64,000 nt of DNA from an uncultured Paracoccaceae bacterium (GTDB lineage Bacteria > Pseudomonadota > Alphaproteobacteria > Rhodobacterales > Rhodobacteraceae). Position 1 is the stretch's first letter, and the number at the start of each line of letters is the position of its first letter. This document shows positions 34,350-42,997 of the stretch, one piece after another. The stretch lies in NCBI GenBank assembly GCA_947497065.1, contig CANMEQ010000005.1, positions 1 through 64,000 of the forward strand, in the 5' to 3' direction. A model generated the notes under the pieces. It ran no database searches and had not been told where the DNA came from. It saw nothing but the letters and a program-made list of their open reading frames with translations. The translations under genes and the position numbers were made by a program.

Positions 34350-35012
34350 ATGACATGGAATATCCCGAATATATTGACGCTATTGCGTCTTCTCGCAGCG
34401 CCCGGCGTGGCAATCTTGTTTTTGTATTTCGCGCGCCCGTGGGCGGATTGGTTCGCCCTGATCTTGTTCATCATCGCAGCGTCGACGGATTGGCTTGATG
34501 GTTACTTGGCTCGCGCATGGAACCAGCAAACCAAATTTGGCGCAATGCTGGATCCGATTGCAGACAAGGCGATGGTTATCATCGCGCTGCTGGTGATCAC
34601 CGGCTTTTCCGGCATGAACCCATGGATATTGTTGCCCGCCACATTGATTATGTTTCGCGAAACTTTCGTATCTGGGTTGCGAGAGTTTTTGGGGGACACC
34701 GCAGGAACACTGAAAGTCACCAAGCTTGCGAAATGGAAAACAGCCGCGCAGATGACAGCAATCGCAGTTCTGTTCTCAACCGGTGCTTTTGAAACCTATT
34801 TCGAGATTGCGGTCGAAGGCATGGACACGGCCACGATAGACGCCATCATTCTAGGTGATATCCCCGATGAAAACGGCATCGTTTGGAAGCTCAACGGCGC
34901 CTTCTACTCGTGGTGGGTTGGTATTGTTTTGCTGTGGGTCGCCATGGGGCTAACGGTGATCACTGGTGCGGACTATCTGCGAAAAGCCACGCCCTACCTT
35001 AAAGATGACTGA
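34350..35012 (+). CDS. pgsA: CDP-diacylglycerol-glycerol-3-phosphate 3-phosphatidyltransferase
   Basis: Membrane enzyme of 220 residues making phosphatidylglycerol phosphate. The CDP-alcohol phosphotransferase motif is complete at about residues 46-73: DWLDGYLAR, then GAMLDPIADK, supplying all the catalytic Asp residues. The gene follows uvrC, an arrangement seen in many proteobacteria. The stretch before the C-terminus is longer than in E. coli PgsA and includes a loop (EGMDTATIDAIILGDIPDE) between helices. Confidence 0.95.
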   Translation: MTWNIPNILTLLRLLAAPGVAILFLYFARPWADWFALILFIIAASTDWLDGYLARAWNQQTKFGAMLDPIADKAMVIIALLVITGFSGMNPWILLPATLIMFRETFVSGLREFLGDTAGTLKVTKLAKWKTAAQMTAIAVLFSTGAFETYFEIAVEGMDTATIDAIILGDIPDENGIVWKLNGAFYSWWVGIVLLWVAMGLTVITGADYLRKATPYLKDD

Positions 35013-35031
35013 CCTTTCAAAGGTGACAAAA

Positions 35032-35277
35032 ATGCAGGTTCTATATTTTGCTTGGGTGCGGGAACGCATCGGATTGCCTCGCGAAGAGATTGAAACAACC
35101 GCCCAAACCGTGAACGATCTGGTCGCAGAATTGTCCGCGCGTGAAGAAAGATATGCCTTGGCATTTTCGGATACCTCCGCCCTGCGTGTGGCGTTGGATC
35201 AAGAACTGTCGGAATTCGATGCCCCCCTCGATGGGGTGCGCGAAGTGGCCTTCTTTCCTCCAATGACGGGCGGATAG
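35032..35277 (+). CDS. moaD: Molybdopterin synthase small subunit
   Basis: Ubiquitin-like sulfur carrier of 81 residues for molybdopterin synthesis. Opens MQVLYFAWVRERIG and ends in the required Gly-Gly (FFPPMTGG), where a thiocarboxylate forms. I chose ATG 35032 because AAGGTGA lies 7 bases upstream; ATG 35005 would overlap pgsA. Pairs with moaE 4 bases downstream. Confidence 0.93.
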   Translation: MQVLYFAWVRERIGLPREEIETTAQTVNDLVAELSAREERYALAFSDTSALRVALDQELSEFDAPLDGVREVAFFPPMTGG

Positions 35278-35281
35278 CAAT

Positions 35282-35719
35282 ATGATCCGTGTCCAAGCGA
35301 TGCCGTTCGACCCCGGTGGGGAGCTCAACATTTTCACCGCGCACACCGCTGGCGCGGGCGCTGTCGTTAGTTTCACTGGAATTGTGCGCGATGTGGCAGG
35401 CGGATTGGCGGGCATGGAGATTGAGTACTACCCTGGAATGACGGAAAAGGCGCTCGGCGCGATCCGGGGCGACGCAATGCAGCGTTGGGATTTGGCGGAC
35501 GCTTTGATCATCCATCGCTTTGGCCCACTGCAGCCTCACGATGTCATTATGATGGTCGCAACGGCATCCAAACATCGCAAAGATGCGTTCGAAGCTGCAG
35601 ATTTTTTGATGGATTATCTGAAATCACGCGCGCCGTTTTGGAAGAAAGAGCAAACCTCCGATGGCGAGGATTGGGTTGCATCTAAAGCTGAAGATGAAAA
35701 CGCCCTAAACCGTTGGTAG
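35282..35719 (+). CDS. moaE: Molybdopterin synthase catalytic subunit
   Basis: Catalytic subunit of 145 residues. Visible family features are GAVVSFTGIVRD near residue 25, the YPGMTEKAL segment, IIHRFGPLQPHDVIMMVA and KSRAPFWKKE, whose lysines are part of the active site. It combines with MoaD to insert sulfur into precursor Z. Its stop is one base from the stop of the convergent tag gene. Confidence 0.95.
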   Translation: MIRVQAMPFDPGGELNIFTAHTAGAGAVVSFTGIVRDVAGGLAGMEIEYYPGMTEKALGAIRGDAMQRWDLADALIIHRFGPLQPHDVIMMVATASKHRKDAFEAADFLMDYLKSRAPFWKKEQTSDGEDWVASKAEDENALNRW

Positions 35720-35720
35720 A

Positions 35721-36281
35721 CTACCCGAGTGCTTTGCAAGTCGCATGTTGTGGGCATGTGACCAGGTGGTCATTTACTAAGCCGCAGGCTTCCATCCAGG
35801 CATAGACAATGGTTGGCCCACAAAACTTGAAGCCCAGCTTTTTCAAATCTTTGGAAAACTGCGCCGAAACGTCGGTTGAAGGGGGGACTTCGTCTAGTGT
35901 CACGAAAGTATTCTGTTTTGGTGCGCCGCCTACGTAGGACCAGCACAGCGCAGAAAAATCATCAATCTCAAGGTAAGCCTGTGCATTTGTGATCGTCGCT
36001 TCGATTTTACCGCGGTGTCGAATGATCCCATCGTTTTGCAGCAATCGAGCCACCTCCTCCTCTCCCCAGTTTGCAATCACTTCAGGATGAAACCCTTCGA
36101 ACGCCGCGCGAAAATTTTCGCGTTTTTTGAGGATCGTGATCCAGCTCAATCCCGCTTGAAAACCGTCCAAGATCAGCTTTTCCCACAGCGCGCGGCTGTC
36201 CCATTCGGGCACGCCCCATTCCGTGTCGTGATAGTCAGTGTAAATTTTTTCGTGTCCGGCCCAGCCGCAACGCTCTGACAT
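35721..36281 (-). CDS. tag: DNA-3-methyladenine glycosylase I
   Basis: Base-excision repair enzyme of 186 residues. RCGWAGHEKIYTDYHDTEWG at the N-terminus and a C-terminal HLVTCPQHATC contain the Cys and His residues that hold zinc in E. coli Tag. The middle has LSWITILKKRENFRAAFEGF, strongly conserved. I start at ATG 36281 with GGGAG upstream. Removes 3-methyladenine from alkylated DNA. Confidence 0.94.
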   Translation of the reverse strand: MSERCGWAGHEKIYTDYHDTEWGVPEWDSRALWEKLILDGFQAGLSWITILKKRENFRAAFEGFHPEVIANWGEEEVARLLQNDGIIRHRGKIEATITNAQAYLEIDDFSALCWSYVGGAPKQNTFVTLDEVPPSTDVSAQFSKDLKKLGFKFCGPTIVYAWMEACGLVNDHLVTCPQHATCKALG

Positions 36282-36361
36282 CTTGCTCTCCCTAAACAGG
36301 AACAATTGAATTCAAATTGAGAACCTTTACCAGCCCTTAAATGCTTTCCAATTAACGTAAG

Positions 36362-37186
36362 ATGATCGTCAAACGGAAAGCGGGTATCGTGATGAAATCG
36401 TTAGCAGCATGGGATGATCAAGTTCCACGGGACCCGCTCGAATATGCGGTGAGCGTGCGTGATCGTGACGTTTTGTCGATGGTCCGCGATGCCCTGACAA
36501 CGAACAACTGTAGGCTCGCATTGCAGCCGGTCTGCGCGGCTCATGGCAATTTCCCCGTCGCGTTTCACGAATGTCTTATCCGTGTCATGGATGAAACAGG
36601 GCGCATCATACCGGCGGCGCAATTCATGGGGCAGATCGAAGACACCTCTTTGGGCCGCGATATCGACACCGCCAGCTTAAAACTCGCGTTCCAACTTCTT
36701 AAACAATCTCCTAGCCTCCGTTTGTCCGTCAATGTTTCGGCAAGGTCATTGGGGGATGCTGCGTGGCGTCGCGTGTTGGACGCCGAGCTCGCAGGGGCCT
36801 CGATGCACGCTGACCGTATGATCCTAGAGATCTCAGAAGACAGTGCGATGCAACTGCCCGAGGTTGTAATCCGGTTTATGGAAGAAATGCAGCCCTACGG
36901 GATCGCTTTTGCCCTGGATGATTTCGGGGCAGGTATGACCGCTTTCCGGTACCTAAAGGACTTCTTTTTTGACCTCGTGAAGGTCGATAGTCACTTCATC
37001 CGAAACATCCACAAAGACCCGGACAATCAGGTTCTCGCAGAATCACTGATAACCGTCGCTCACCAGTTTGAAATGTTTGCCGTGGCGGAGGGGGTCGAAA
37101 GTCAGCTTGAAGCTGATTTTCTCATGTCCATCGGTGCAGATTGTGTTCAAGGGTATCACTTTGGTGTTCCAAAATTCTCGATTTAG
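36362..37186 (+). CDS. EAL-domain protein (cyclic-di-GMP phosphodiesterase candidate)
   Basis: Single-domain protein of 274 residues. The signature is ECL rather than EAL (FHECLIR, E70), but the catalytic set looks intact: NVSARSL (Asn), LEISED (Glu), FALDDFGAG (two Asp), VKVDSHF (Lys), AEGVES (Glu) and VQGYHFG (Gln). It should therefore be able to cleave cyclic-di-GMP, or act as a binder. No signal peptide, sensory or GGDEF domain is seen. ATG 36392 is a possible shorter start. Confidence 0.87.
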   Translation: MIVKRKAGIVMKSLAAWDDQVPRDPLEYAVSVRDRDVLSMVRDALTTNNCRLALQPVCAAHGNFPVAFHECLIRVMDETGRIIPAAQFMGQIEDTSLGRDIDTASLKLAFQLLKQSPSLRLSVNVSARSLGDAAWRRVLDAELAGASMHADRMILEISEDSAMQLPEVVIRFMEEMQPYGIAFALDDFGAGMTAFRYLKDFFFDLVKVDSHFIRNIHKDPDNQVLAESLITVAHQFEMFAVAEGVESQLEADFLMSIGADCVQGYHFGVPKFSI

Positions 37187-37216
37187 ACCGGATTTGGCAT
37201 TTCATCGAAATAGGGT

Positions 37217-37243
37217 TGCATGAATGCTGCACTGCCGCATTGC
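37217..37243. promoter_or_regulatory. TGC-rich segment before phaA
   Basis: The phaA leader has a cluster of TGC/GCA triplets (TTGCATGAATGCTGCACTGC region). PhaR, the PHA repressor of Paracoccus, is known to bind TGC-rich sites, so this is a candidate operator. Weak evidence. Confidence 0.25.
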
Positions 37244-37376
37244 GATTGGTTCCGCAACGGAATATGCATGACCTACGGCGGGCGGGGGCTCGTTTATCCT
37301 GAGTTGACTGAATTGGTCGACGATTGGGCCTCTGAATTTCCGCCTTGCCGGTCGGAAAACCAGGAGGAGTTACTTA

Positions 37377-38552
37377 ATGACCAACGTCGTAATCGCATCA
37401 GCCGCACGGACCGCCGTCGGTAGTTTTGGTGGATCATTCGCCAACACACCCGCACACGATCTGGGGGCCGCAGTCTTGGAGGAGGTTGTTGCGCGCGCCG
37501 GTATCGATAAATCCGAAGTGTCTGAAACGATCCTTGGTCAGGTGTTGACCGCCGGGCAGGGGCAAAACCCAGCACGCCAAGCGCACATCAATGCGGGCCT
37601 CTCCAAAGAGGCCGCGGCTTGGTCGATCAACCAAGTGTGCGGCTCTGGTCTTCGTGCCGTTGCTTTGGGCGCGCAGCATATCATGCTGGGTGATGCGTCT
37701 ATCGTTGCCGCCGGTGGCCAAGAAAACATGACCATGTCACCACATGCCCAAGCCATGCGCGCGGGTCAAAAAATGGGTGATATGAAACTCATTGATACGA
37801 TGATCAAAGATGGCCTGTGGGACGCTTTCAACCAGTACCACATGGGGCAGACGGCTGAAAACGTCGCGGACCAATGGCAAATCACCCGCGATATGCAAGA
37901 CGAGTTTGCGGTTGCTTCCCAGAACAAAGCAGAAGCCGCACAAAAAGCGGGGAAGTTCGCAGATGAGATCGCGGCGTTTACTGTGAAAACGCGCAAAGCT
38001 GACATCATTGTCGACAGCGATGAATATATTCGCCATGGCGCGAATCTAGAAGCGATGGCAAAAATGCGCCCAGCTTTCGCAAAAGAAGGCTCCGTTACAG
38101 CCGCAAACGCATCAGGTCTGAATGATGGCGCAGCGGCGACGTTGTTGATGTCAGCGGACGATGCTGAAAAGCGTGGTATCGAGCCCCTTGCGCGCATCGC
38201 GTCTTATGCGACGGCGGGTCTCGATCCATCGATCATGGGCGTTGGCCCGATTTACGCATCTCGCAAAGCCTTGGACAAAGCAGGCTGGTCCGTCGACGAT
38301 CTTGATTTGGTCGAGGCGAACGAAGCCTTTGCTGCGCAGGCCTGTGCCGTGAACAAAGAAATGGGCTGGGATCCTGCGATTGTAAACGTAAACGGTGGCG
38401 CGATCGCAATTGGCCACCCTATCGGCGCGTCCGGTTGTCGTGTGCTCAACACACTGTTGTTCGAAATGAAACGCCGCGATGTGAAAAAAGGCCTAGCAAC
38501 GCTTTGCATTGGCGGTGGCATGGGTGTCGCGCTTTGTGTCGAGCGTCCCTAA
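37377..38552 (+). CDS. phaA: Acetyl-CoA C-acetyltransferase (beta-ketothiolase)
   Basis: Thiolase of 391 residues condensing two acetyl-CoA. The nucleophile Cys is in [14 protein letters not shown] near residue 90; the C-terminal pair is [16 protein letters not shown] (His) and [11 protein letters not shown] (Cys). AGGAGG lies just upstream of the start. With phaB downstream it supplies (R)-3-hydroxybutyryl-CoA for polyhydroxybutyrate; the synthase phaC is not in the window. Confidence 0.95.
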   Translation: MTNVVIASAARTAVGSFGGSFANTPAHDLGAAVLEEVVARAGIDKSEVSETILGQVLTAGQGQNPARQAHINAGLSKEAAAWSINQVCGSGLRAVALGAQHIMLGDASIVAAGGQENMTMSPHAQAMRAGQKMGDMKLIDTMIKDGLWDAFNQYHMGQTAENVADQWQITRDMQDEFAVASQNKAEAAQKAGKFADEIAAFTVKTRKADIIVDSDEYIRHGANLEAMAKMRPAFAKEGSVTAANASGLNDGAAATLLMSADDAEKRGIEPLARIASYATAGLDPSIMGVGPIYASRKALDKAGWSVDDLDLVEANEAFAAQACAVNKEMGWDPAIVNVNGGAIAIGHPIGASGCRVLNTLLFEMKRRDVKKGLATLCIGGGMGVALCVERP

Positions 38553-38559
38553 AACATTG

Positions 38560-38595
38560 AAACCCTTGGAGTATTGGTTTTACGCCAAGGGTTTT
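38560..38595 (+). terminator. Terminator-like hairpin between phaA and phaB
   Basis: Ten-base stem AAACCCTTGG/CCAAGGGTTT with a 15-base loop, followed by TTC. It could end or attenuate the phaA transcript; phaB has its own strong ribosome site. Confidence 0.6.
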
Positions 38596-38640
38596 CTATG
38601 CCTAGATAGAGGCGGAGAGAGATTCTGAGGAGGAGACATT

Positions 38641-39363
38641 ATGGGACGAGTTGCACTGGTTACGGGGGGCAGCCGCGGTATCGGCGAGGCCATTTCGAAA
38701 AAACTTCAAGCGGATGGATACACTGTCGCGGCGACTTACGCCGGCAACGATGAAGCCGCAGCCAAGTTTACTGAGGCTACAGGTATCAAAACCTACAAAT
38801 GGAATGTCGCAGACTATGAAAGTTCGGCTGCTGGTATCGCCCAGGTCGAGGCGGATCTAGGTCCGATCGAGGTCGTGGTCGCAAATGCAGGGATCACCCG
38901 TGATGCGCCTTTCCACAAAATGAAACCGGAACAGTGGAAAGAGGTTATCGATACAAACCTCACGGGTGTTTTCAACACGGTCCATCCTGTGTGGCCTGGC
39001 ATGCGGGAACGCAAATTCGGTCGGGTTATCGTGATTTCATCGATCAATGGCCAGAAGGGCCAGTTCGCTCAGGTAAACTATGCCGCAACGAAGGCCGGTG
39101 ATTTGGGGATCGTGAAATCACTCGCACAAGAAGGTGCGCGTGCAGGGATCACCGCAAATGCGGTTTGCCCCGGCTACATTGGAACGGAAATGGTTATGGC
39201 TGTTCCGGAAAAAGTACGTGAAAGCATCATTGGCCAAATCCCTGCAGGTCGTTTGGGCGAACCTGATGAAATTGCACGCTGCGTTGCGTTTCTAGCGTCT
39301 GATGACAGTGGCTTCATCAACGGCTCAACGATCTCAGCGAACGGCGCTCAGTTTTTCGTTTAA
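38641..39363 (+). CDS. phaB: Acetoacetyl-CoA reductase
   Basis: NADPH-dependent SDR of 240 residues. VTGGSRGIGEAISKKL binds the cofactor, VVANAGITRD and VIVISSINGQKGQFAQ follow, and NYAATKAGDLG provides the catalytic Tyr-x3-Lys. The GQ-rich SINGQKGQFGQ-type region is typical of PhaB. AGGAGG lies 6 bases before the start. Confidence 0.95.
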   Translation: MGRVALVTGGSRGIGEAISKKLQADGYTVAATYAGNDEAAAKFTEATGIKTYKWNVADYESSAAGIAQVEADLGPIEVVVANAGITRDAPFHKMKPEQWKEVIDTNLTGVFNTVHPVWPGMRERKFGRVIVISSINGQKGQFAQVNYAATKAGDLGIVKSLAQEGARAGITANAVCPGYIGTEMVMAVPEKVRESIIGQIPAGRLGEPDEIARCVAFLASDDSGFINGSTISANGAQFFV

Positions 39364-39380
39364 CAAATGTCGAAAACACA

Positions 39381-39408
39381 AAAGGGCGGGGATTTTCCCG
39401 CCCTTTTT
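39381..39408 (+). terminator. Intrinsic terminator after phaB
   Basis: Ten-base stem AAAGGGCGGG/CCCGCCCTTT with a 6-base loop ending in TTTTT, 18 bases after the phaB stop. Confidence 0.88.
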
Positions 39409-39425
39409 GCATTTGATGATCCGAC

Positions 39426-39533
39426 TTAGCGACGGAACATGCTGGACATCATTCGGCTGATTTTTGCAGCACGCATTGCGTTGGCGCGGTTGACGATTTT
39501 CTCGATCTCTTGCTGGGTCAGTTGGTGATACAT
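39426..39533 (-). CDS. 35-residue basic helical protein
   Basis: Small - strand gene encoding a 35-residue peptide that opens MYHQLTQQEIEKIVNRANAM and ends SSMFRR, a single amphipathic basic helix. GAGG lies about 11 bases before the ATG. Not recognised with certainty; short peptides of this type are frequent in Rhodobacteraceae. Located between the phaB terminator and a YdcH gene on the same strand. Confidence 0.6.
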   Translation of the reverse strand: MYHQLTQQEIEKIVNRANAMRAAKISRMMSSMFRR

Positions 39534-39765
39534 TTGACTTTAGCCTCGTTTGTGGTTCCTCCCACACCAGAAAACCTAGTCCAGACGTTGCGTTCGGAAA
39601 ACTGCTAACCTCGCAGCCCCGTATTGCATAATTTGCATCGCTTTTTTCCGCCGCCCCGTGTCGGCGTACAAGAAACGCTGTGTGGCGCGCCTAAAGATCG
39701 GACCACTGTGAAAGGGGAGAGGTTCACGCCGGAAAAAGGCCGGTTGCCTTTTGATGCGTGAAAAT

Positions 39766-39790
39766 CGCTGGCGCATCAGGTGCGCCAGCG
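39766..39790 (-). terminator. Hairpin downstream of the YdcH gene
   Basis: Perfect 10-base stem CGCTGGCGCA/TGCGCCAGCG with a 5-base loop, 10 bases after the - strand YdcH stop, followed on that strand by ATTTTC. The region 39534-39765 holds no gene I can support. Confidence 0.6.
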
Positions 39791-39799
39791 CTGCGTCAT

Positions 39800-39967
39800 T
39801 TATACCGCCGAAAGACGGGAGATTTCTTCTTTTAGGTGAAGTTTCTCTTTTTTGAGCCGAGAGACCTCTAGCCCGTCAATGCTGGGGCTGCGCTGTGCTT
39901 TTTCCACAGCATTTGAAAGGTCTTCGTGCTTTCGCTTCAGTTCCTGTAGGTGGGACGTCAAACTCAT
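39800..39967 (-). CDS. YdcH-family (DUF465) small coiled-coil protein
   Basis: Protein of 55 residues, too short for most gene scans. It opens MSLTSHLQELKRKHEDLSNA and ends with LKKEKLHLKEEISRL, the usual DUF465 layout of two charged helices forming a coiled-coil hairpin. GGAGG lies about 5 bases before the ATG. Function of the family is not established; it is widespread in alphaproteobacteria. Confidence 0.85.
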   Translation of the reverse strand: MSLTSHLQELKRKHEDLSNAVEKAQRSPSIDGLEVSRLKKEKLHLKEEISRLSAV

Positions 39968-40100
39968 GGGTATCCTCCGTAACTGATGATTTTAGTAGCC
40001 TCTTCATGGGACCACATTTTAAGCCATCTGTCACGCCGCACGGCAGAAAATGGCCTAGCCTCCAGAAAACCGAGCAACGGTTGCCAAATTATTAATCGGG

Positions 40101-40116
40101 CACGGATTAATCCGTG
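40101..40116. repeat. Perfect 16-base palindrome at the end of the methyltransferase gene
   Basis: CACGGATTAATCCGTG is its own reverse complement and spans the stop codon of the - strand methyltransferase gene. It may be a protein-binding site or a small hairpin; purpose unknown. Confidence 0.4.
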
Positions 40117-40868
40117 AAAGGGAAAGGCAAACCGCGCCGTAGAACATCGGATATTTCTTGGCGGTAATCTTCGCCGTCCCGCAAGTGTGCTTCGCCGGCA
40201 TGCAATGGAACAGGTGCGCAAAGACGGAATGCACCGCGCCCGCCTTTGCGTGCGGTTAAAAGAATACGATCTGCATCACGGCCGACCCGCCCGACGATGG
40301 GGGTCAACACGACTGACCCTAACCTGTCATCAATCGCTCTCAAAACATCGTGGGTTCGGTGCGCTTTGATGATCAAAGTTAAAAACCCTTTGGGCTTCAG
40401 CCGCCGTGTCGCAACATCAATCCAATCTGCGAGGTCCGTATCGCCAGCAAACGCGATGTCTTTGTGTACTGAATTGCTAGGGTTGCCATTCGCTCGATCA
40501 AAATAGGGTGGGTTCGCGATGACATGATCAAATGTCATATCCCGTAGGGGCGGCACCATATGCCTCAGGTCGCCTGTGTGGACCGCTGCTTCAATCCCGT
40601 TGTCGCGCGCGTTTTGGCGGCACAGCTCAGCGTAGGGTTCTTGAATTTCGATGGCATGTAATTCCAACCCCGGCACACGAGTTGCTGCGCACAGCAATGC
40701 CGCACCCGTTCCGCAGCCAAGCTCCAATAAAGATTGTCCTGCCTTCGCCGGTACCGCTGATGCCAACAGCACTGGATCAACACCCGCGCGGTACCCTTCG
40801 ACCGGTTGTTTCAGTATCAACCGCCCGCCAAGAAAGGCGTCTGTCGTGGTTTCAAAGCCCGAGGTCAA
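40107..40868 (-). CDS. TrmN6-like N6-adenine methyltransferase
   Basis: SAM-dependent methyltransferase of 253 residues. The SAM site LLELGCGTGAALLC is near residue 47, and FDHVIANPPYFDR near 113-125 carries the NPPY motif of N6-adenine/glutamine methyltransferases. The family includes tRNA1(Val) A37 methyltransferase TrmN6 (YfiC). The start appears to be TTG at 40868, overlapping the upstream DUF2007 gene by 17 bases; no ATG lies at a sensible place, so translation may be coupled. Confidence 0.82.
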   Translation of the reverse strand: MTSGFETTTDAFLGGRLILKQPVEGYRAGVDPVLLASAVPAKAGQSLLELGCGTGAALLCAATRVPGLELHAIEIQEPYAELCRQNARDNGIEAAVHTGDLRHMVPPLRDMTFDHVIANPPYFDRANGNPSNSVHKDIAFAGDTDLADWIDVATRRLKPKGFLTLIIKAHRTHDVLRAIDDRLGSVVLTPIVGRVGRDADRILLTARKGGRGAFRLCAPVPLHAGEAHLRDGEDYRQEISDVLRRGLPFPFTD

Positions 40869-41067
40869 TGTCGTTGGCTCTCAATACAGAGGTCGCAATG
40901 AAATGATCCGCGTCGCGCACCATGAGGCGGCGTGGCAATATGCCCAAGGATCCATCCAATATGCTCATATTTACGTCCATCTCGAACACCTCTATATCCT
41001 CTCCCTGAAGAAGAGCTTTCGAAAAGGCGATGACAGTCATGTCGTTGGTGCGTAGAAGTTCTTTCAT
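40852..41067 (-). CDS. DUF2007-family small protein
   Basis: Protein of 71 residues opening MKELLRTNDMTVIAFSKALL. Residues 16-30 read SKALLQGEDIEVFEM and 46-60 include PRRLMVRDADHFIA, the conserved features of DUF2007, a PII-related 'putative signal transducing protein'. ATG 41067 chosen. It sits first in a two-gene operon with the methyltransferase and diverges from the polyprenyl synthase gene with a 54-base gap. Confidence 0.82.
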   Translation of the reverse strand: MKELLRTNDMTVIAFSKALLQGEDIEVFEMDVNMSILDGSLGILPRRLMVRDADHFIATSVLRANDIDLGL

Positions 41068-41121
41068 AGCCAAGACATAGGGCGCATTGTGCGCCTTTGT
41101 CGAGTAACTGACGGAGCCGTG

Positions 41122-42120
41122 ATGAGCCTCGACCACGCTGCAACAAAACCCCACGAACGTCTGGCCGCAGCGCTGGCCGATGAAATGGCTGATGTGAACG
41201 CCCTGATCCGCGATCGGATGGCATCAGAGCATGCGCCACGCATCCCGGAAGTTACAGCGCATTTGGTCGAAGCGGGCGGGAAACGGTTACGTCCGATGAT
41301 GACCCTGGCCGCTGCAAAACTGTGCGGTTACGAGGGGCCCTATCATGTGCATTTGGCCGCCACGGTTGAATTCATTCACACCGCGACCCTGCTGCACGAC
41401 GATGTCGTTGATGAAAGCGAACAGCGGCGGGGGCGGCCAACGGCCAACCTGTTGTGGGATAACACCAGCAGTGTGCTTGTGGGGGACTACCTGTTCGCGC
41501 GGTCATTCCAATTGATGACCGAAACAGGCTCCTTGGATGTGCTGCGCATCCTGTCCAATGCAGCCGCTACAATCGCAGAAGGCGAAGTCTTACAGCTCAC
41601 AGCAGCGTGCGATTTGGCCACGACCGAAGAGATCTATCTTAAGGTCGTACGCGGCAAAACAGCGGCGCTGTTCTCTGCCGCGATGGAAGTTGGCGGAGTG
41701 ATCGCGGGTAAAGACGCGGCTGTCGTTAAGGCGTTGTACGATTACGGCGATGCGCTCGGCGTAGGGTTTCAAATTGTCGACGACCTGCTGGACTACGCGG
41801 GAACAGATGCCACAGGCAAAAATATCGGCGATGATTTTCGTGAACGCAAACTTACCTTGCCGGTGATCAAAGCGATTGCGAAAGCGGATGAAGAAGAACG
41901 CGCATTTTGGGTGCGAACGATTGCCAAAGGTCGGCAAGAAGACGGTGATTTGGAAACAGCAATCGCGCTGATGACCAAGCACGATACGCTGGAAACCACA
42001 CGTCTAGAGGCCTTGGATTGGATGGAAACAGCCAAATCTGCCCTCGCGCCCCTGCCTGATCATGAGATTAAAACCATGTTGTTGGATTTGGCGGATTACG
42101 TGGTCGCACGGGTCCGTTAA
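41122..42120 (+). CDS. Long-chain polyprenyl diphosphate synthase
   Basis: Trans-prenyltransferase of 332 residues, likely the octaprenyl or decaprenyl synthase for the ubiquinone tail. The first Asp-rich motif is LLHDDVVDE near residue 94 and the second is QIVDDLLDYAG near residue 220; GGKRLRPMM near 53 binds isopentenyl diphosphate. The chain length cannot be decided by eye. ATG 41122 chosen, GTG 41119 adjacent. Confidence 0.93.
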   Translation: MSLDHAATKPHERLAAALADEMADVNALIRDRMASEHAPRIPEVTAHLVEAGGKRLRPMMTLAAAKLCGYEGPYHVHLAATVEFIHTATLLHDDVVDESEQRRGRPTANLLWDNTSSVLVGDYLFARSFQLMTETGSLDVLRILSNAAATIAEGEVLQLTAACDLATTEEIYLKVVRGKTAALFSAAMEVGGVIAGKDAAVVKALYDYGDALGVGFQIVDDLLDYAGTDATGKNIGDDFRERKLTLPVIKAIAKADEEERAFWVRTIAKGRQEDGDLETAIALMTKHDTLETTRLEALDWMETAKSALAPLPDHEIKTMLLDLADYVVARVR

Positions 42121-42139
42121 CCGCTGAAATGTCCAGATC

Positions 42140-42997
42140 CTAGATTGGGGCCTCATCGGTTGCCACAACCCACCATTCTGGATGGTCTTTTTGCAGCTGG
42201 CACACAGCGTCATCTCGCGTGTCTGCATCTGTGAAAATAGCAAAACACGTCGCGCCCGAACCTGACATGCGTGCTAATTGACAGCCGGATTGCGCAGAAA
42301 GTGCCGCTATGACCGCATCAATCTCCGGTGCGATCTGGCGGGCAGGGGCTTCCAGATCGTTGCGCTGTTGGGCGATCCAGTTGGACCAGTCGTCAATCTC
42401 AAATGGGTCCGGCATGTCACCTGCCATCGGCGCGTTGGTTTTGCTGTCCAGCGCCTCAAACACCGCAGCGGTCGATACGCCCACACCAGGATTCACAAGG
42501 ATCATGTCCAACATCGGTATCGGTCCCAGCTGATCAAGCTGGTCGCCGATCCCGCGCATTCGGGTGAGCTGGGTGGTCATGCACACCGGAACATCAGCGC
42601 CAAGGTCCACTTGCGCCTTAAGCGGTGGGAGGGGCAAATCCCAAAGGTCGGCAAGCGCACGTAGGGTAGCGGCTGCGTCTGCCGATCCGCCACCAATGCC
42701 AGAGGCGACAGGTAAGTTCTTCGTCAGCGTTATCGCCGCACCTTTGTCCGTTCCAAAAAGCTGCGCGGCCCTCAGCACAAGATTGTCAGGGCCTGCCGAC
42801 AATCCGTCTGCAAATGGCCCGTCAATCGTGAGCGAAAGATCGTTTGCCGGTTGCACCGAAATAATATCGCCCACGGTCGTAAACATCACCATGGAATCGA
42901 GCAAATGGTACCCATCCTGACGCACACCAGTCACATGGAGCGTCAGGTTAATTTTAGCGTGGGCCGTCTGGGTCTTTGCGCCGCTAGTTGGCGTCAT
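42140..42997 (-). CDS. ispE: 4-diphosphocytidyl-2-C-methyl-D-erythritol kinase
   Basis: GHMP kinase of 285 residues in the MEP isoprenoid pathway. AHAKINLTLHVTGVRQDGYH at the N-terminus, the ATP loop PVASGIGGGSADAAA near residue 93 and the C-terminal RMSGSGATCFAIF are diagnostic. ATG 42997 overlaps the end of the upstream TPR gene by 14 bases. Faces the polyprenyl synthase gene, whose substrates derive from this pathway. Confidence 0.95.
   Translation of the reverse strand: MTPTSGAKTQTAHAKINLTLHVTGVRQDGYHLLDSMVMFTTVGDIISVQPANDLSLTIDGPFADGLSAGPDNLVLRAAQLFGTDKGAAITLTKNLPVASGIGGGSADAAATLRALADLWDLPLPPLKAQVDLGADVPVCMTTQLTRMRGIGDQLDQLGPIPMLDMILVNPGVGVSTAAVFEALDSKTNAPMAGDMPDPFEIDDWSNWIAQQRNDLEAPARQIAPEIDAVIAALSAQSGCQLARMSGSGATCFAIFTDADTRDDAVCQLQKDHPEWWVVATDEAPI

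Noticed and set aside
37220-37423. 67-residue frame overlapping the phaA start
   Set aside because: It would cover the phaA ribosome site and 47 bases of phaA; no good ribosome site of its own.
39576-39776. 66-residue Arg-rich - strand frame between two small genes
   Set aside because: No plausible ribosome site, no motif, and its start falls inside a hairpin; treated as noncoding.
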